Source of the DNA: Pseudoflavonifractor gallinarum | Lineage (GTDB): Bacteria > Bacillota > Clostridia > Oscillospirales > Oscillospiraceae | Direction: 5' to 3' | Assembly (NCBI RefSeq): GCF_014982855.1 | Contig: NZ_JADCKF010000003.1 | Span: forward strand, 1-64,000 | Length of the DNA stretch: 64,000 nucleotides | Part shown: piece by piece, positions 32,604 to 40,766 of the stretch | How the letters are laid out: each line of letters opens with the position of its first letter | How positions within the stretch are numbered: position 1 is the stretch's first letter | Translations under genes and position numbers: made by a program | Notes under the pieces: model-generated | Told to the model about the DNA's origin: nothing | The model's database searches: none | Seen by the model: the letters and a program-made list of their open reading frames with translations, nothing else

Positions 32604-33469
32604 TGTTGCCATACTGTACTCCAATCGCAAAGCATTTCGTTCTCTGTCACCCGGCGTAGCTCGTCCCGCACCTCCATCAGCGCAAAGCCCAGCAGGTTTT
32701 GTCCACGCCACTTCGTGGGGTCCTGAGCCTCCGGGGAGCTGGCCGCGAGGCGGATGCCCCAGATGTTGTCATAGGGGCTGGCCTCCACCAGTACGCTGTC
32801 CCCGGTGGAAAGGAGAAACTCCCGCAGTTCGCGGTTCTGGCTGAATTTGTGCCAGTTGCCAAGCAGCACAATGGCGTACTTGAACTTGTCCCATACCTTC
32901 TGCTCAAAGCCCCGCACCTTGCGGCCCAGGGCCTTGATCTGCTTTTGGTCGCTGCATTTCAAAATCTGGTCCCGGATCTCTTTGTCGCCGAACAGTTCGG
33001 CCTTAGCAGCCATCATATACTGCTCCATGCAGAGGTAGGAGTCAGCCGTCGTATAGAAGTCCTCCATCCACCACTGGCTGAGGCAGCTTTTTGTCAGCTG
33101 GCCGTCCTCGGATGGCTGATGGCCCCAGAACAGGCACAGCTCTCGCGTTCTCCCCGCAGCAAACTCCTGCTGGAGCCACTGGCGGGTGTACTTGGGCTGG
33201 CCCTCCGGCTGCCACGCATCCACCAAGAAGTCACCATGCTCCAGCACCTCGCTGCTGTCCTCGTCATCCCACCAGCCCTTCCAGGTCACTGGCTCGGGAA
33301 AGAGAGTGCGGTATTCCGTCCGCTCCTCCGGGGAGAGGGTGTCCAGCCAATCGCCAAATCGGTCTATGTAATCCTCCCCATAGCCCATGCGCCAGCCAAT
33401 GGAGTATCGCTCGATCTCCCGGTGGGCCAGCCAAGGGGGAGGCATGATTTTCTTATCTTGTAGTGCCAT
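32600..33469 (-). CDS. NADAR-domain protein (predicted ADP-ribose N-glycosidase)
   Basis: 289 residues. From about 110 on it is a NADAR/YbiA-like domain: LCLFWGHQPSEDGQLTKSCL, YLCMEQYMMAAKAELFGD, KALGRKVRGFEQKVWDKFKY, WGIRLAASSPEAQDPTKW, GQNLLGFALMEVRDEL. NADAR enzymes cleave N-glycosidic bonds, including ADP-ribose from guanine bases of DNA, and occur as antidotes to ADP-ribosylating toxins. That makes a protective function likely here. The N-terminal 110 residues (GDWLDTLSPEERTEYRTLFP) are a separate unplaced domain. It overlaps both neighbours. Confidence 0.85.
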   Translation of the reverse strand: MALQDKKIMPPPWLAHREIERYSIGWRMGYGEDYIDRFGDWLDTLSPEERTEYRTLFPEPVTWKGWWDDEDSSEVLEHGDFLVDAWQPEGQPKYTRQWLQQEFAAGRTRELCLFWGHQPSEDGQLTKSCLSQWWMEDFYTTADSYLCMEQYMMAAKAELFGDKEIRDQILKCSDQKQIKALGRKVRGFEQKVWDKFKYAIVLLGNWHKFSQNRELREFLLSTGDSVLVEASPYDNIWGIRLAASSPEAQDPTKWRGQNLLGFALMEVRDELRRVTENEMLCDWSTVWQQ

Positions 33470-33731
33470 AGGGTTTATCCTTTCCTGTTAGATACTGCCG
33501 CAGTTCTTCTTTCACATCCAGTGGAACGCCGTCCAGGGATGTGATCTGTGCCAGTTCCGTTTCAGTCAGATTTTTCAGAAAAATGCAGTATTCATCCGGG
33601 TGGCCTCCTACAAACTCCATTTTAGGCCTCCCGATCTGCTTCGGGTTGGTGATCCATAGGCAAGGTTCTTCCGTCGCCCAAAACCGCGTCAGAGTAAGAA
33701 TTTGGCCATTGTAAACTACTGCCTGGTCCAT
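33453..33731 (-). CDS. Small hypothetical array protein
   Basis: 92 residues from an ATG preceded by GAGGAGGGG; a GTG six bases upstream is the alternative start. The sequence (MDQAVVYNGQILTLTRFWAT, then PKQIGRPKMEFVGGHPDEYC and DVKEELRQYLTGKDKPYG) is a compact alpha/beta protein of no family that I recognise. It overlaps the NADAR start by 17 bp and lies 12 bp after the LRR-like gene, so it belongs to the operon. An immunity role is inferred from context only. Confidence 0.65.
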   Translation of the reverse strand: MDQAVVYNGQILTLTRFWATEEPCLWITNPKQIGRPKMEFVGGHPDEYCIFLKNLTETELAQITSLDGVPLDVKEELRQYLTGKDKPYGTTR

Positions 33732-33743
33732 CCTCACCCCTCC

Positions 33744-35225
33744 TCAAAAATCACGAAGCTCATCAAACTTCTCAATCAGGGCATCTTTCTGGAGCATATC
33801 GCCCGGCAGGGCATCCAGAATACCCCGCAGGGCCATGTAGATTTCATCCCGTTCCTCGGTTTCGATAAAGCCCATCTTGTTGAAGGTCTGGGTATAGGCT
33901 GTCACCGCATCCAGCGCCTGGGCCTGGGCGTCCTCGCCCGGTTCAGCGGCCAACTTCATCAGCTGGGAACGGGTCTTGCGGTATTGATTGGCTGCCTTTT
34001 TCGCAGCGGCGGCAGGAATATGCTCCGCACCGTCCCAGCCCCGGAAGGGATTGTCCAGGTTTTGCGCCAGCCACTCCGGTTTCCGGGGTTTGGTGAGGCG
34101 CAGATCCATGCCCAGCTTGCCTTTCCAGAGCTGCTTTGCCGCTTTTGCCGCCGTCTCCGGCAGGCTGGTCATCCAGAACCAGCGAAGCTCCGGCATCTGC
34201 TCCGGGGTGGGGATGTCAGCTGCGCCGAAGCCGAACAGGTCAAAGGTGGAGAGATTCGTCAGTTCCCGGAACCCTCGCACAGCGGAGAAGTTCCCCAGGT
34301 TTCCCGGCGCGCCCCAGAGCCTTAGCTCCTTCAGGTGGGGATGAATAGCAGCCAGTCCGGTCAGATCAAAGTCCTTCAGCTGGATGCCATGCAGCCCCCG
34401 TAGGTTCGGCAGTTCCGTGTGCGGGCGGTATTCCCCGATAAATTGGAGGGTCAGACCGCCGCCATCTTCGGGGGCATGGATGGTACAGGCGTCCGGCCCC
34501 TTGTTCTGGAACAGGAGCAGCTCCGTCACCTCATACAGCCACAGTTCTTCCAGCCCGGTCATATCCAGCATCAGCTTTCTGATGCTGGTGCCCCGCAGAT
34601 CAAGTATCCTCTGACCGTGGTTCAGCAAAGTCACTTCATTAACAAAGGGGGTTTCCCGCAAAAACTCCAGCAGATCCGGGTGCCACCGCTCGCAGATGAG
34701 GGTGGAGAGGCAAGGCAGCGCCTTTAGTTCCAGCGCCGAATCGAATGGTTCGTACTGATCCGTCACCCGATGGCTGCTGACCTTCATCGGGATACCGCCG
34801 ATCTCCGTTTCCTCGTCGCTCTCCATGGCCTCCTTGAAGGCCCGCCGCCGTTCCTGCGGGATGGCCTGCCACCGGATCTGGAGGTACACATCATAGCCGT
34901 CACTCCAGCCGCCGTAGGAGCGGCAGGGCTGGTCGGTGAAGGGCGGAAGTGTGCCCACCAACTTATACTGGGGTGGAACCTCCATCGGCACCCGCAGCAG
35001 ATGAAGGTCACGGGACCAGTACATGAAGTCCTTGTAGAGTGGGCGGAGATGGGGCAGTTCCTCCGCGGTCAAAGGGGCGTCGCCCACCCAATCCAGAGAG
35101 AGGATCACCGCCCAAGACTCTTTGCTCACCGTGTCCGGCGGCGCAATATAGGCCACCTGACAGGCGGTGTAGCGTTTCAGATATTGGTTGTAGACCGTAT
35201 AGACCTCTCCGGCTTGTGCTCTCAT
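33744..35225 (-). CDS. LRR-like array protein
   Basis: 493 residues. The middle third has irregular leucine-rich repeat strands: LPCLSTLICERWHPDLLEFL, VTLLNHGQRILDLRGTSIRK, LMLDMTGLEELWLYEVTELL, LPNLRGLHGIQLKDFDLTGL, HPHLKELRLWGAPGNLGNFS. The N-terminal 130 residues form a small beta domain; the C-terminal 90 are helical (AAAAKKAANQYRKTRSQLM). Related proteins are often mis-annotated as gliding motility proteins in gut Firmicutes. LRR proteins occur in polyimmunity arrays as binders. No signal peptide is seen, so it is cytoplasmic. Start supported by GAGGGAGG. Confidence 0.72.
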   Translation of the reverse strand: MRAQAGEVYTVYNQYLKRYTACQVAYIAPPDTVSKESWAVILSLDWVGDAPLTAEELPHLRPLYKDFMYWSRDLHLLRVPMEVPPQYKLVGTLPPFTDQPCRSYGGWSDGYDVYLQIRWQAIPQERRRAFKEAMESDEETEIGGIPMKVSSHRVTDQYEPFDSALELKALPCLSTLICERWHPDLLEFLRETPFVNEVTLLNHGQRILDLRGTSIRKLMLDMTGLEELWLYEVTELLLFQNKGPDACTIHAPEDGGGLTLQFIGEYRPHTELPNLRGLHGIQLKDFDLTGLAAIHPHLKELRLWGAPGNLGNFSAVRGFRELTNLSTFDLFGFGAADIPTPEQMPELRWFWMTSLPETAAKAAKQLWKGKLGMDLRLTKPRKPEWLAQNLDNPFRGWDGAEHIPAAAAKKAANQYRKTRSQLMKLAAEPGEDAQAQALDAVTAYTQTFNKMGFIETEERDEIYMALRGILDALPGDMLQKDALIEKFDELRDF

Positions 35226-35247
35226 ACCTGCGCCTCCCTCTGATACC

Positions 35248-36207
35248 TTATAGTCCTGTTCGCTGCCAGCCGTCCAGCCGCTCCTGCACCGCGTCGATCA
35301 TCCAGCCCTCGCCCACACGCTTCATGAGGAAGCGGCGGTCAAAGCCCGTGTTTTTCTCTCTGGTGTAGATGTAGAGCTTGTTCTTGGTGATCTGCTCCGC
35401 GTCAAGGAATTCTTCCCCGCTGTATGTACCCTGGGCACTGCATGAGAGGCCCAGAGGCCGATAGCCCGGACGGGGCTTTTCGCTCACATACTTTTCCCAG
35501 ATCGCCAGCAGGCGGGGCACAGCCTCGGCATCCTCAAACCCGGCCTGCTCCATGTACTGCTCCCATTCTGTCATTTCCGCAAAGAAAGTGGACAACACCC
35601 TGCGGCATTCCGCCGCAGCCTGTTCATCCAGCTGGACGGGCTTTTTGGCCTTTTCCCGCTGGAGCTGGGAGAAGTTTTCCATCTGCTCCTTGGTGAATTG
35701 TACATGGGACACCGGCTCAATCCGATTGTTGCCGGCGACGGCCAGCAGTCCCTCGTAAGTAACAGCAGTGTGGTCGATCCAGATATGGGAGAGCTTGGGG
35801 ATGGAGGCTGCTTGGAGCAGCCCGGTATCATCCAGCCCGGTGTGGTCAAGGGCCAACAGGTCTAGCTTACCGCTTCGCAGGGCGGACAGGCCACTTCCGT
35901 CGATCCCGGCGTTCCCGGTCAGCAGCAGGATGCGCAACTTGGGCATAGAGGAAAAAACGGGGAAACAGGCATCGGTGAGCGCACCGTTCTCCACGCCGAA
36001 GTTGGCCATGCTTTTGTGTCCGGCAAAAGGGGAGAGCAGGTCATCGGTTACCGGATAGCCTTTTACATGAAAACCCACCAGGGTGTAGCCGGACAGCTGC
36101 TCCATGATCTCTGCGGTCAGTTCCGGGATCTCAAATTTCTTCTCTCCATCCAAAGTCAGGATACCGTTTTCCCAGTCCGCTGTCCGCGCCCGTTTTGGCC
36201 ATTCCAT
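35248..36207 (-). CDS. LRR plus NTF2-like immunity-type protein
   Basis: 319 residues. The first 170 contain short leucine-rich repeats (SMPKLRILLLTGNAGIDGSG, LRSGKLDLLALDHTGLDDTG, SIPKLSHIWIDHTAVTYEGL). The C-terminal 130 look like an NTF2-type cone domain, with CRRVLSTFFAEMTEWEQYM opening and YIYTREKNTGFDRRFLMKRV then GEGWMIDAVQERL closing. NTF2-like domains are frequent immunity domains. The two-domain layout resembles the neighbour at 33744, so both may come from one ancestral design. GGAGGG precedes the ATG. Spacing to both neighbours is about 14-22 bp. Confidence 0.72.
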   Translation of the reverse strand: MEWPKRARTADWENGILTLDGEKKFEIPELTAEIMEQLSGYTLVGFHVKGYPVTDDLLSPFAGHKSMANFGVENGALTDACFPVFSSMPKLRILLLTGNAGIDGSGLSALRSGKLDLLALDHTGLDDTGLLQAASIPKLSHIWIDHTAVTYEGLLAVAGNNRIEPVSHVQFTKEQMENFSQLQREKAKKPVQLDEQAAAECRRVLSTFFAEMTEWEQYMEQAGFEDAEAVPRLLAIWEKYVSEKPRPGYRPLGLSCSAQGTYSGEEFLDAEQITKNKLYIYTREKNTGFDRRFLMKRVGEGWMIDAVQERLDGWQRTGL

Positions 36208-36221
36208 CGCTGCTTCCCTCC

Positions 36222-36953
36222 TTACGCCTGCTCCTGGTAGCTGGCTTCAATGTCGATGAAGCGCACATACACGGCGCAGATTTCACCCTTTGCATCATAG
36301 CCGAAGTAGACCGGATAGTAGCCGTCACCCCAGCCGGAAGCGAAGATGGGCAGATTGCAGTCCGTGTCTGGCACCGTCCAGTTGAGCCAGTCGCCGTAGT
36401 CCCCCTGATATTTGGGGTTGGCTTGGGCGTTTTCCTCCAGCAAGTCGCAGAACAGGTCGTTGTAGGGGTCAATGTCCGGATCTTCCTCCAGCCGCTTGGC
36501 CCAGTATATCTTGAAAGCCGTCTGGGTCTGGATGTCCGCAACGCAGCCCATCCCAGCATCTACGCCAAAGCCAAAATAATCGTCCTCGCCCAGTTCCTCG
36601 TCCAGATCCTCTTTGCCGGTCATGCCCAGCTCATAGCGGACAGGCTTTTCCCGGCTGACCTCAACCTTGACGCAGGCGTAGCGGTCCCCGTATTTTTCAC
36701 TGGGTACCACGCAGATCTTCACGGGATAAGTTCCAGCGGGAATTGTCTGAAGAAAGGACGGCGTATCCTCCAGCTCTACCAGAGGATCGCAGGCGAAAAT
36801 TGTTCCGGTAGGGAAGTGGACGGCACCAATGTCCAGCACATCCACGCCCATATTCCCAATCGCTTTCTCAGTGAAATGGGCGTCCAGGTCTGTTTTGCAG
36901 GAGAGTTTGTCCTTAATGGATTCGTATTTGTTCAGCCACTCAGCAGTCGGCAT
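36222..36953 (-). CDS. DUF4241-family protein
   Basis: 243 residues matching the DUF4241 layout: an N-terminal LDIGAVHFPTGTIFACDPLV, the strand IPAGTYPVKICVVPSEKYGD, DDYFGFGVDAGMGCVADIQT, and the C-terminal NLPIFASGWGDGYYPVYFGY with DAKGEICAVYVRFIDIE. The family is found mostly in immunity and toxin contexts; biochemical role unknown. The start has AGGAGG eight bases upstream. It is intact in length. Confidence 0.85.
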   Translation of the reverse strand: MPTAEWLNKYESIKDKLSCKTDLDAHFTEKAIGNMGVDVLDIGAVHFPTGTIFACDPLVELEDTPSFLQTIPAGTYPVKICVVPSEKYGDRYACVKVEVSREKPVRYELGMTGKEDLDEELGEDDYFGFGVDAGMGCVADIQTQTAFKIYWAKRLEEDPDIDPYNDLFCDLLEENAQANPKYQGDYGDWLNWTVPDTDCNLPIFASGWGDGYYPVYFGYDAKGEICAVYVRFIDIEASYQEQA

Positions 36954-36968
36954 GGTAGTTTCCTCCTG

Positions 36969-37158
36969 TTAATTTTGTTTTTTGATGTACTCACTCTTTG
37001 AGCCGTCCCAATAGCAGTTCACACACCGGCCATTCTGAAAATGATGGGGACAATTTGGATAGCTATAGAGGAAATGGGCACAGTCCCATCATCTGTGAGG
37101 AGTATTTGAAAAACAGGCTGCCGCACTCATCACAAACGACCACTTCTTTTTCTGCCAT
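36969..37158 (-). pseudogene. Frameshifted small zinc-ribbon gene
   Basis: From the ATG at 37158: MAEKEVVVCDECGSLFFKYS, then MMGLCP and a frame change near 37070, after which YSYPNCPHHFQNGRCVNCYW and DGSKSEYIKKQN run to the TAA at 36969. Four cysteine pairs are spread over both parts, a typical small zinc protein. The unshifted frame stops after 31 codons. The span of 190 bases confirms an indel. No family is recognised. Confidence 0.6.
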
Positions 37159-37163
37159 GGGGT

Positions 37164-37490
37164 TCACCAGTCCCTTTCCCGAATAGCCTCCTCGGTGTCA
37201 ATGGGGATGTTGAACCACTCCAGAATGTAGGCCACCGCTGCCGCAATGCATTCCCGTGCCACCGTTTCGATCTCGCTGTCATTCTCGTCAAATTCCTCCT
37301 GGAGATCATTGATGCCGCAGACCACCTCGTCCAGCGTTTCCTGTACCACTTCGGTATCGGTTTTGCCGCTCTCCAGCAGGTCGATGACCTTCTGGAGCTC
37401 GTCCTTTACCTTGTCCACCAGAAAAGCAGGATAGTAATCATCCTGATACATCTCATCTAGCAGTTTGTAATTTGGATCAAATGCTTTCAT
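37164..37490 (-). CDS. DUF5713-family protein
   Basis: 108 residues, acidic and helical, opening MKAFDPNYKLLDEMYQDDYY then PAFLVDKVKDELQKVIDLLE, as recalled for DUF5713. The C-terminal part (ETVARECIAAAVAYILEWFN) is a conserved helix. The family is common in bacterial immunity neighbourhoods and has no known activity. AAAGGAG precedes the start by eight bases. It follows the DUF2004-like gene after 36 bp, one of the longer gaps of the array. Confidence 0.82.
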   Translation of the reverse strand: MKAFDPNYKLLDEMYQDDYYPAFLVDKVKDELQKVIDLLESGKTDTEVVQETLDEVVCGINDLQEEFDENDSEIETVARECIAAAVAYILEWFNIPIDTEEAIRERDW

Positions 37491-37526
37491 AGGGATCGCT
37501 CCTTTCTTCGTTCCTGTTAGTCATGC

Positions 37527-38030
37527 TCAGCTCTCATGGGTAATGCAGAAAATCTCCTTGTTCATATCAAAGTAGAGCACCATCAGCTCATCAGTAATTT
37601 CCGGGTTAAAAGAAAGGTCCAGAATAAAGACTTGCTGGTCGGTTTCACTATCCACCAGACTGCCGAACCGCTTGAGCTTCAAAAAGTCCACCATCTCGGC
37701 AAAGGACCGCTTGGATGGGTCGGTTTCCGGAAAAAGTTCCGCCGCAATATCCGGGCCTACATCGTCCCGGTGGAACTCCATGAAAAATGTCACAGCGTCG
37801 TGGTAGGGGTCACCTTCGTCCGCCAGCGCCGCTTTGATGGCGGCTTTGGCCTTCTCCGCCAATTTCTCCACCTCATCCAGCATTTCTCCCACCACATCCA
37901 TGGCAGCAGGATCAGCAGTCAGTTCTTCCTCTACATCGAAGAGAAAGGGCAGTCCCGATTCTTCGGGAAAGGTGAAAATTTCCTCGCCGGGCGTATATTT
38001 AAAATCGATGCGTTTACAGTTCAGTTTCAT
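37527..38030 (-). CDS. DUF2004-like immunity-array protein
   Basis: 167 residues, acidic. Pattern: MKLNCKRIDFKYTPGEEIFT, a central helix DEVEKLAEKAKAAIKAALAD followed by YHDAVTFFMEFHRDDVG, and a C-terminal strand pair QQVFILDLSFNPEITDELMV then LYFDMNKEIFCITHES. The central helix followed by a short acidic loop and two strands recalls DUF2004, but the match is from memory and moderate. It is located between DUF5713 and DUF2262 genes, 12 bp from the latter. No signal or membrane segment. Confidence 0.62.
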   Translation of the reverse strand: MKLNCKRIDFKYTPGEEIFTFPEESGLPFLFDVEEELTADPAAMDVVGEMLDEVEKLAEKAKAAIKAALADEGDPYHDAVTFFMEFHRDDVGPDIAAELFPETDPSKRSFAEMVDFLKLKRFGSLVDSETDQQVFILDLSFNPEITDELMVLYFDMNKEIFCITHES

Positions 38031-38042
38031 CTCTGCGCTTCC

Positions 38043-38882
38043 TTATCCCTCAATATTGGCAGCTTTGAGGCCCTTTTTCAAGGAGCCGTGGACCGTCACC
38101 GCATGGTCGGTGAACATCTCGTCGCAGTCAAACCAGGCGGTAAAACTGCCGCCGGAGGTGACGGACAGGCTCGTCATGCTGATCCGTCGGGACAGTTCTT
38201 CCTCTGTGATGGGGTCTGTTTCCGGATTGCGGGGGTTTTCCTCATCCTGGGAGAGCCAGTTGTTGGCCAGCTCGGTCAGGTTCTTGGCTGCAAGCTCCCG
38301 CATGGCTTTGTTCCAGGTTTCACAGTCGGCCAGCAGCTTCTTGGCGGCACTGCGGGCGCGGGTCCAGGAGGGCTTGCTCTCGGCATTGACCTCCAGAGAA
38401 AGGCTCACATTCTTTCCGCACCACTGGATTTCGCCCTCGAAGGTATCATAGTCCCTGTCCAGTGTCAGTTCTCCCAGCACCTGGTCCTGGATCACCACCG
38501 GCTTGTGGTACTCGTCCAGAACGACCTGAAGCTCCGGGCAGTCCTCATGGGCTTTGACCGCCTGGGAGATACACCAGGGCCGCGCTACCAGATCTTTTGC
38601 CCATTCTTCTTTCATCCGACGAATCTTCAGGCGGCAGATCTGCTCGCTTTGAAAGCGCCCCCAGCCTTTGTCACTATTGCGTTCTTCATCGGTGACCGGC
38701 CAATCCAGCCGCTCCTCTTTGGTGGTGACCTTGCCGGTGTCACAGAACACCATGCCCAGTGTCACAACGGTCATTTCCCAAAAACTGCCTTTCCAGTTAT
38801 ATCCGCCCCCAATGCAGCGATTGATCAGAGCGACCACTTCCTGCTCCTCGGGCTCGTACATCTCATAGAATTCTTCAAACAT
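38043..38882 (-). CDS. DUF2262-family protein, first paralogue
   Basis: 279 residues from an ATG with GGAGG nine bases upstream (the open frame to 39056 runs inside the neighbour). The C-terminal 150 residues are a DUF2262 domain: DQVLGELTLDRDYDTFEGEI, then SWTRARSAAKKLLADCETWN, PITEEELSRRISMTSLSVTS, and GSFTAWFDCDEMFTDHAVTV. The N-terminal 130 residues carry CIGGGYNWKGSFWEMTVVTL. A paralogue with the same design lies at 42215, so this family was duplicated within the array, perhaps to protect against diverged toxins. Confidence 0.84.
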   Translation of the reverse strand: MFEEFYEMYEPEEQEVVALINRCIGGGYNWKGSFWEMTVVTLGMVFCDTGKVTTKEERLDWPVTDEERNSDKGWGRFQSEQICRLKIRRMKEEWAKDLVARPWCISQAVKAHEDCPELQVVLDEYHKPVVIQDQVLGELTLDRDYDTFEGEIQWCGKNVSLSLEVNAESKPSWTRARSAAKKLLADCETWNKAMRELAAKNLTELANNWLSQDEENPRNPETDPITEEELSRRISMTSLSVTSGGSFTAWFDCDEMFTDHAVTVHGSLKKGLKAANIEG

Positions 38883-38895
38883 TGCGTATCCTCCG

Positions 38896-39489
38896 TTATA
38901 GCCTTTCCAGAACTGCCGCGATCTTGGGACCAAACTCCGTGGAAACTTCCCGCTCCAGTACACCTCGATAGGCCAGCACCGCCTGCCAGGAGTAGTAATA
39001 GAAGCTGTAGAACTCTTCTGCAGAGAAGACCTCGTCCTCCTCGTAGCGCATCTCATCTTCTTCCTCGTCGTATTCCTCCGACCACAGGTATTCTTCCTTC
39101 AGCAAATCGGAGAAGCAGGGGAGGGGAGAGGCATGTTCCATCTCGTCTCCATCGTGAAAGCACTGGAGGATGCAGGCAAAGAAGTCCAGCAGTTCCCCGG
39201 CCAGGAAATAGGCTGCGGGGTTCTGCCCGCTCTCCGCGAGGGCCTTGTCCAGAATCCGGCTCAGGAACACCATGCCGTAGGGGGTGGCGTGCCACAGGGT
39301 ACTCTGGTGCTCCATGTTGGTGGTGAGCTCGTAGAGGGATTCTTTGACGGACGCCAAATCACGCATCTGCTCCAGCACAGTCAGGTGGGCGGGAAACTCC
39401 GTACCCCGGCCATAGGCGGTGGTGAGCCGGTGCCACGGGACATCCGTGACCTTGAGATGGGTGATGTAGGTCCTGTTTTCTTCTGTCAT
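38896..39489 (-). CDS. Hypothetical acidic array protein
   Basis: 197 residues not assigned to a family. A basic-neutral N-terminus (TYITHLKVTDVPWHRLTTAY) leads to a helical bundle (MEHQSTLWHATPYGMVFLSR) and a very acidic loop (WSEEYDEEEDEMRYEEDE) followed by aromatic helix SAEEFYSFYYYSWQAVLAYR. Its neighbours on either side are immunity-type, and the N-terminal TYITHL pattern is also seen in proteins downstream of toxin genes, so an immunity role is plausible. GGGGGCG precedes the start. Thirteen bases separate it from the next gene. Confidence 0.65.
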   Translation of the reverse strand: MTEENRTYITHLKVTDVPWHRLTTAYGRGTEFPAHLTVLEQMRDLASVKESLYELTTNMEHQSTLWHATPYGMVFLSRILDKALAESGQNPAAYFLAGELLDFFACILQCFHDGDEMEHASPLPCFSDLLKEEYLWSEEYDEEEDEMRYEEDEVFSAEEFYSFYYYSWQAVLAYRGVLEREVSTEFGPKIAAVLERL

Positions 39490-39501
39490 GTTGTCGCCCC
39501 C

Positions 39502-39659
39502 TTATCCCGTTATCTGGCTGCGGTACTCCTTCTCCAGCGCGGTGTACCACCGTTTCAGTACAGCATATAATTCTTGGACTTGGCCCGAGAATAGGAAAGG
39601 TTGTATTCCTGCGAGTCCAGGCTTTTATGTACCTTGTTCAGAAAGTCTATGGATGTCAT
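39502..39659 (-). pseudogene. Frameshifted micro-gene in the array
   Basis: The ATG at 39659 opens MTSIDFLNKVHKSLDSQEYN followed by LSYSRAKSKN; the frame then stops at TGA, while the next frame continues VQELYAVLKRWYTALEKEYR and SQITG to TAA at 39502. The 158-base span shows an indel near 39580. The joined product of about 52 residues is a small helical protein, possibly the remnant of a longer immunity gene. Confidence 0.5.
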
Positions 39660-39670
39660 GGCTGTGCTCC

Positions 39671-40750
39671 TTATTCCTCAAACTCGCCCACGATTATCCC
39701 GTTCAGATACCGGCCGGGATCTGCGATGAAGTCATCCCATTTGGCCAGAGGGTGAAATTCCTCATGTTCGATGTCCAGATACCATAGCTTTTTGTCCCTG
39801 GGGCTCCACAGCAGCAGATAGTCGCTGTAGTTGTCCATCTGCACCATCAGGGAGAGCAGCTTCTTCCGTTTCCAGGTCATCTCCTGCACATCCATGTAGG
39901 AATACAACTCTGCCCATTTCACCCATTTTTGCTCCGGGAACTCCAGCCGCAGGGGGCCGGTCTTCAAGTGTTCCACCAGCTTGGCGGGTAGCTTATAGGG
40001 CATGAGCTGCCGGATCTTTTCCTGCTCGTTGTGCCATTCCTCTGGCTCCAGCGCCTTTAGGTAGTCGGCCATCTCCTGATTCTTGTTCTGAACTGCCACA
40101 CTGTAGGGACGGTCGCCGTATTTGTCAACAAGGGTGATGTTCGCCCCATGTTCCACCAGCCAGCGCACCATGGGAAAATTGTTTGAGCGAGCGGCCTCGG
40201 TGACGGGGCTGGAGGCATAAGGGAACACCATGTCTGGTTTGTGGTAATTGATGTCTGCCCCTTTTTCCAGAAGCAGTCGGGCAAGTTTGGTATTGCCCTC
40301 GGACACAGCGGCCCGGAATGCCTCGCCGCCAAACTTGTCCACTGTGATCCCAGCTTGCTCCAGCACCTGGATATTCTCCAGGCGCTTGCCCCAGCGCACT
40401 TCCTGGAAGGCCCGCACTTTCTGCTTCGGGCTGAGTTTTGCGGCCTGTCCAGCAAAGAGCGCCACCACCTCCGGCCCACAACAGCGGGCAGCGGTGACCA
40501 GCAGGGGCTGTTCCTCTGCCAGACCGGGATCAGCTCCATGCTCCAGTAGGAAGTGGATCATGGGCACATCATTCCGAAAAACCGCGATCTCCAATGGCAT
40601 CAGCTTGATGTATTCGCTGAGCTGGATGGGAACATCTAAATCCAGACCGCCCTGGAGCAGCGCCTCCAACTTGGGAGTGTCGTGGTCACAGATGGCGGCA
40701 GCCGTTTCCGGAAGAGTTTCCCAACGGCCAATATATGCAATTTGGTACAT
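39671..40750 (-). CDS. Ankyrin-repeat protein with SMI1/KNR4-like tail
   Basis: 359 residues. At least five ankyrin repeats are visible between 15 and 240: IQLSEYIKLMPLEIAVFRND, VPMIHFLLEHGADPGLAEEQ, EAFRAAVSEGNTKLARLLLE, SSPVTEAARSNNFPMVRWLV, and YGDRPYSVAVQNKNQEMADY. The C-terminal 110 residues (LWSPRDKKLWYLDIEHEEFH then PLAKWDDFIADPGRYLNGII) resemble a SUKH (SMI1/KNR4) immunity domain. Both families are standard members of polyimmunity loci. The ATG at 40750 has AGGTG; the longer frame to 40807 overlaps the neighbour without one. It is cytoplasmic. Confidence 0.8.
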   Translation of the reverse strand: MYQIAYIGRWETLPETAAAICDHDTPKLEALLQGGLDLDVPIQLSEYIKLMPLEIAVFRNDVPMIHFLLEHGADPGLAEEQPLLVTAARCCGPEVVALFAGQAAKLSPKQKVRAFQEVRWGKRLENIQVLEQAGITVDKFGGEAFRAAVSEGNTKLARLLLEKGADINYHKPDMVFPYASSPVTEAARSNNFPMVRWLVEHGANITLVDKYGDRPYSVAVQNKNQEMADYLKALEPEEWHNEQEKIRQLMPYKLPAKLVEHLKTGPLRLEFPEQKWVKWAELYSYMDVQEMTWKRKKLLSLMVQMDNYSDYLLLWSPRDKKLWYLDIEHEEFHPLAKWDDFIADPGRYLNGIIVGEFEE

Positions 40751-40766
40751 AAGGCACCTGCTTTCT

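Noticed and set aside
36969-37158. Programmed frameshift in the zinc-ribbon gene
   Set aside because: No slippery heptamer or stimulatory stem recognised at the frame change; mutation or read error is simpler.
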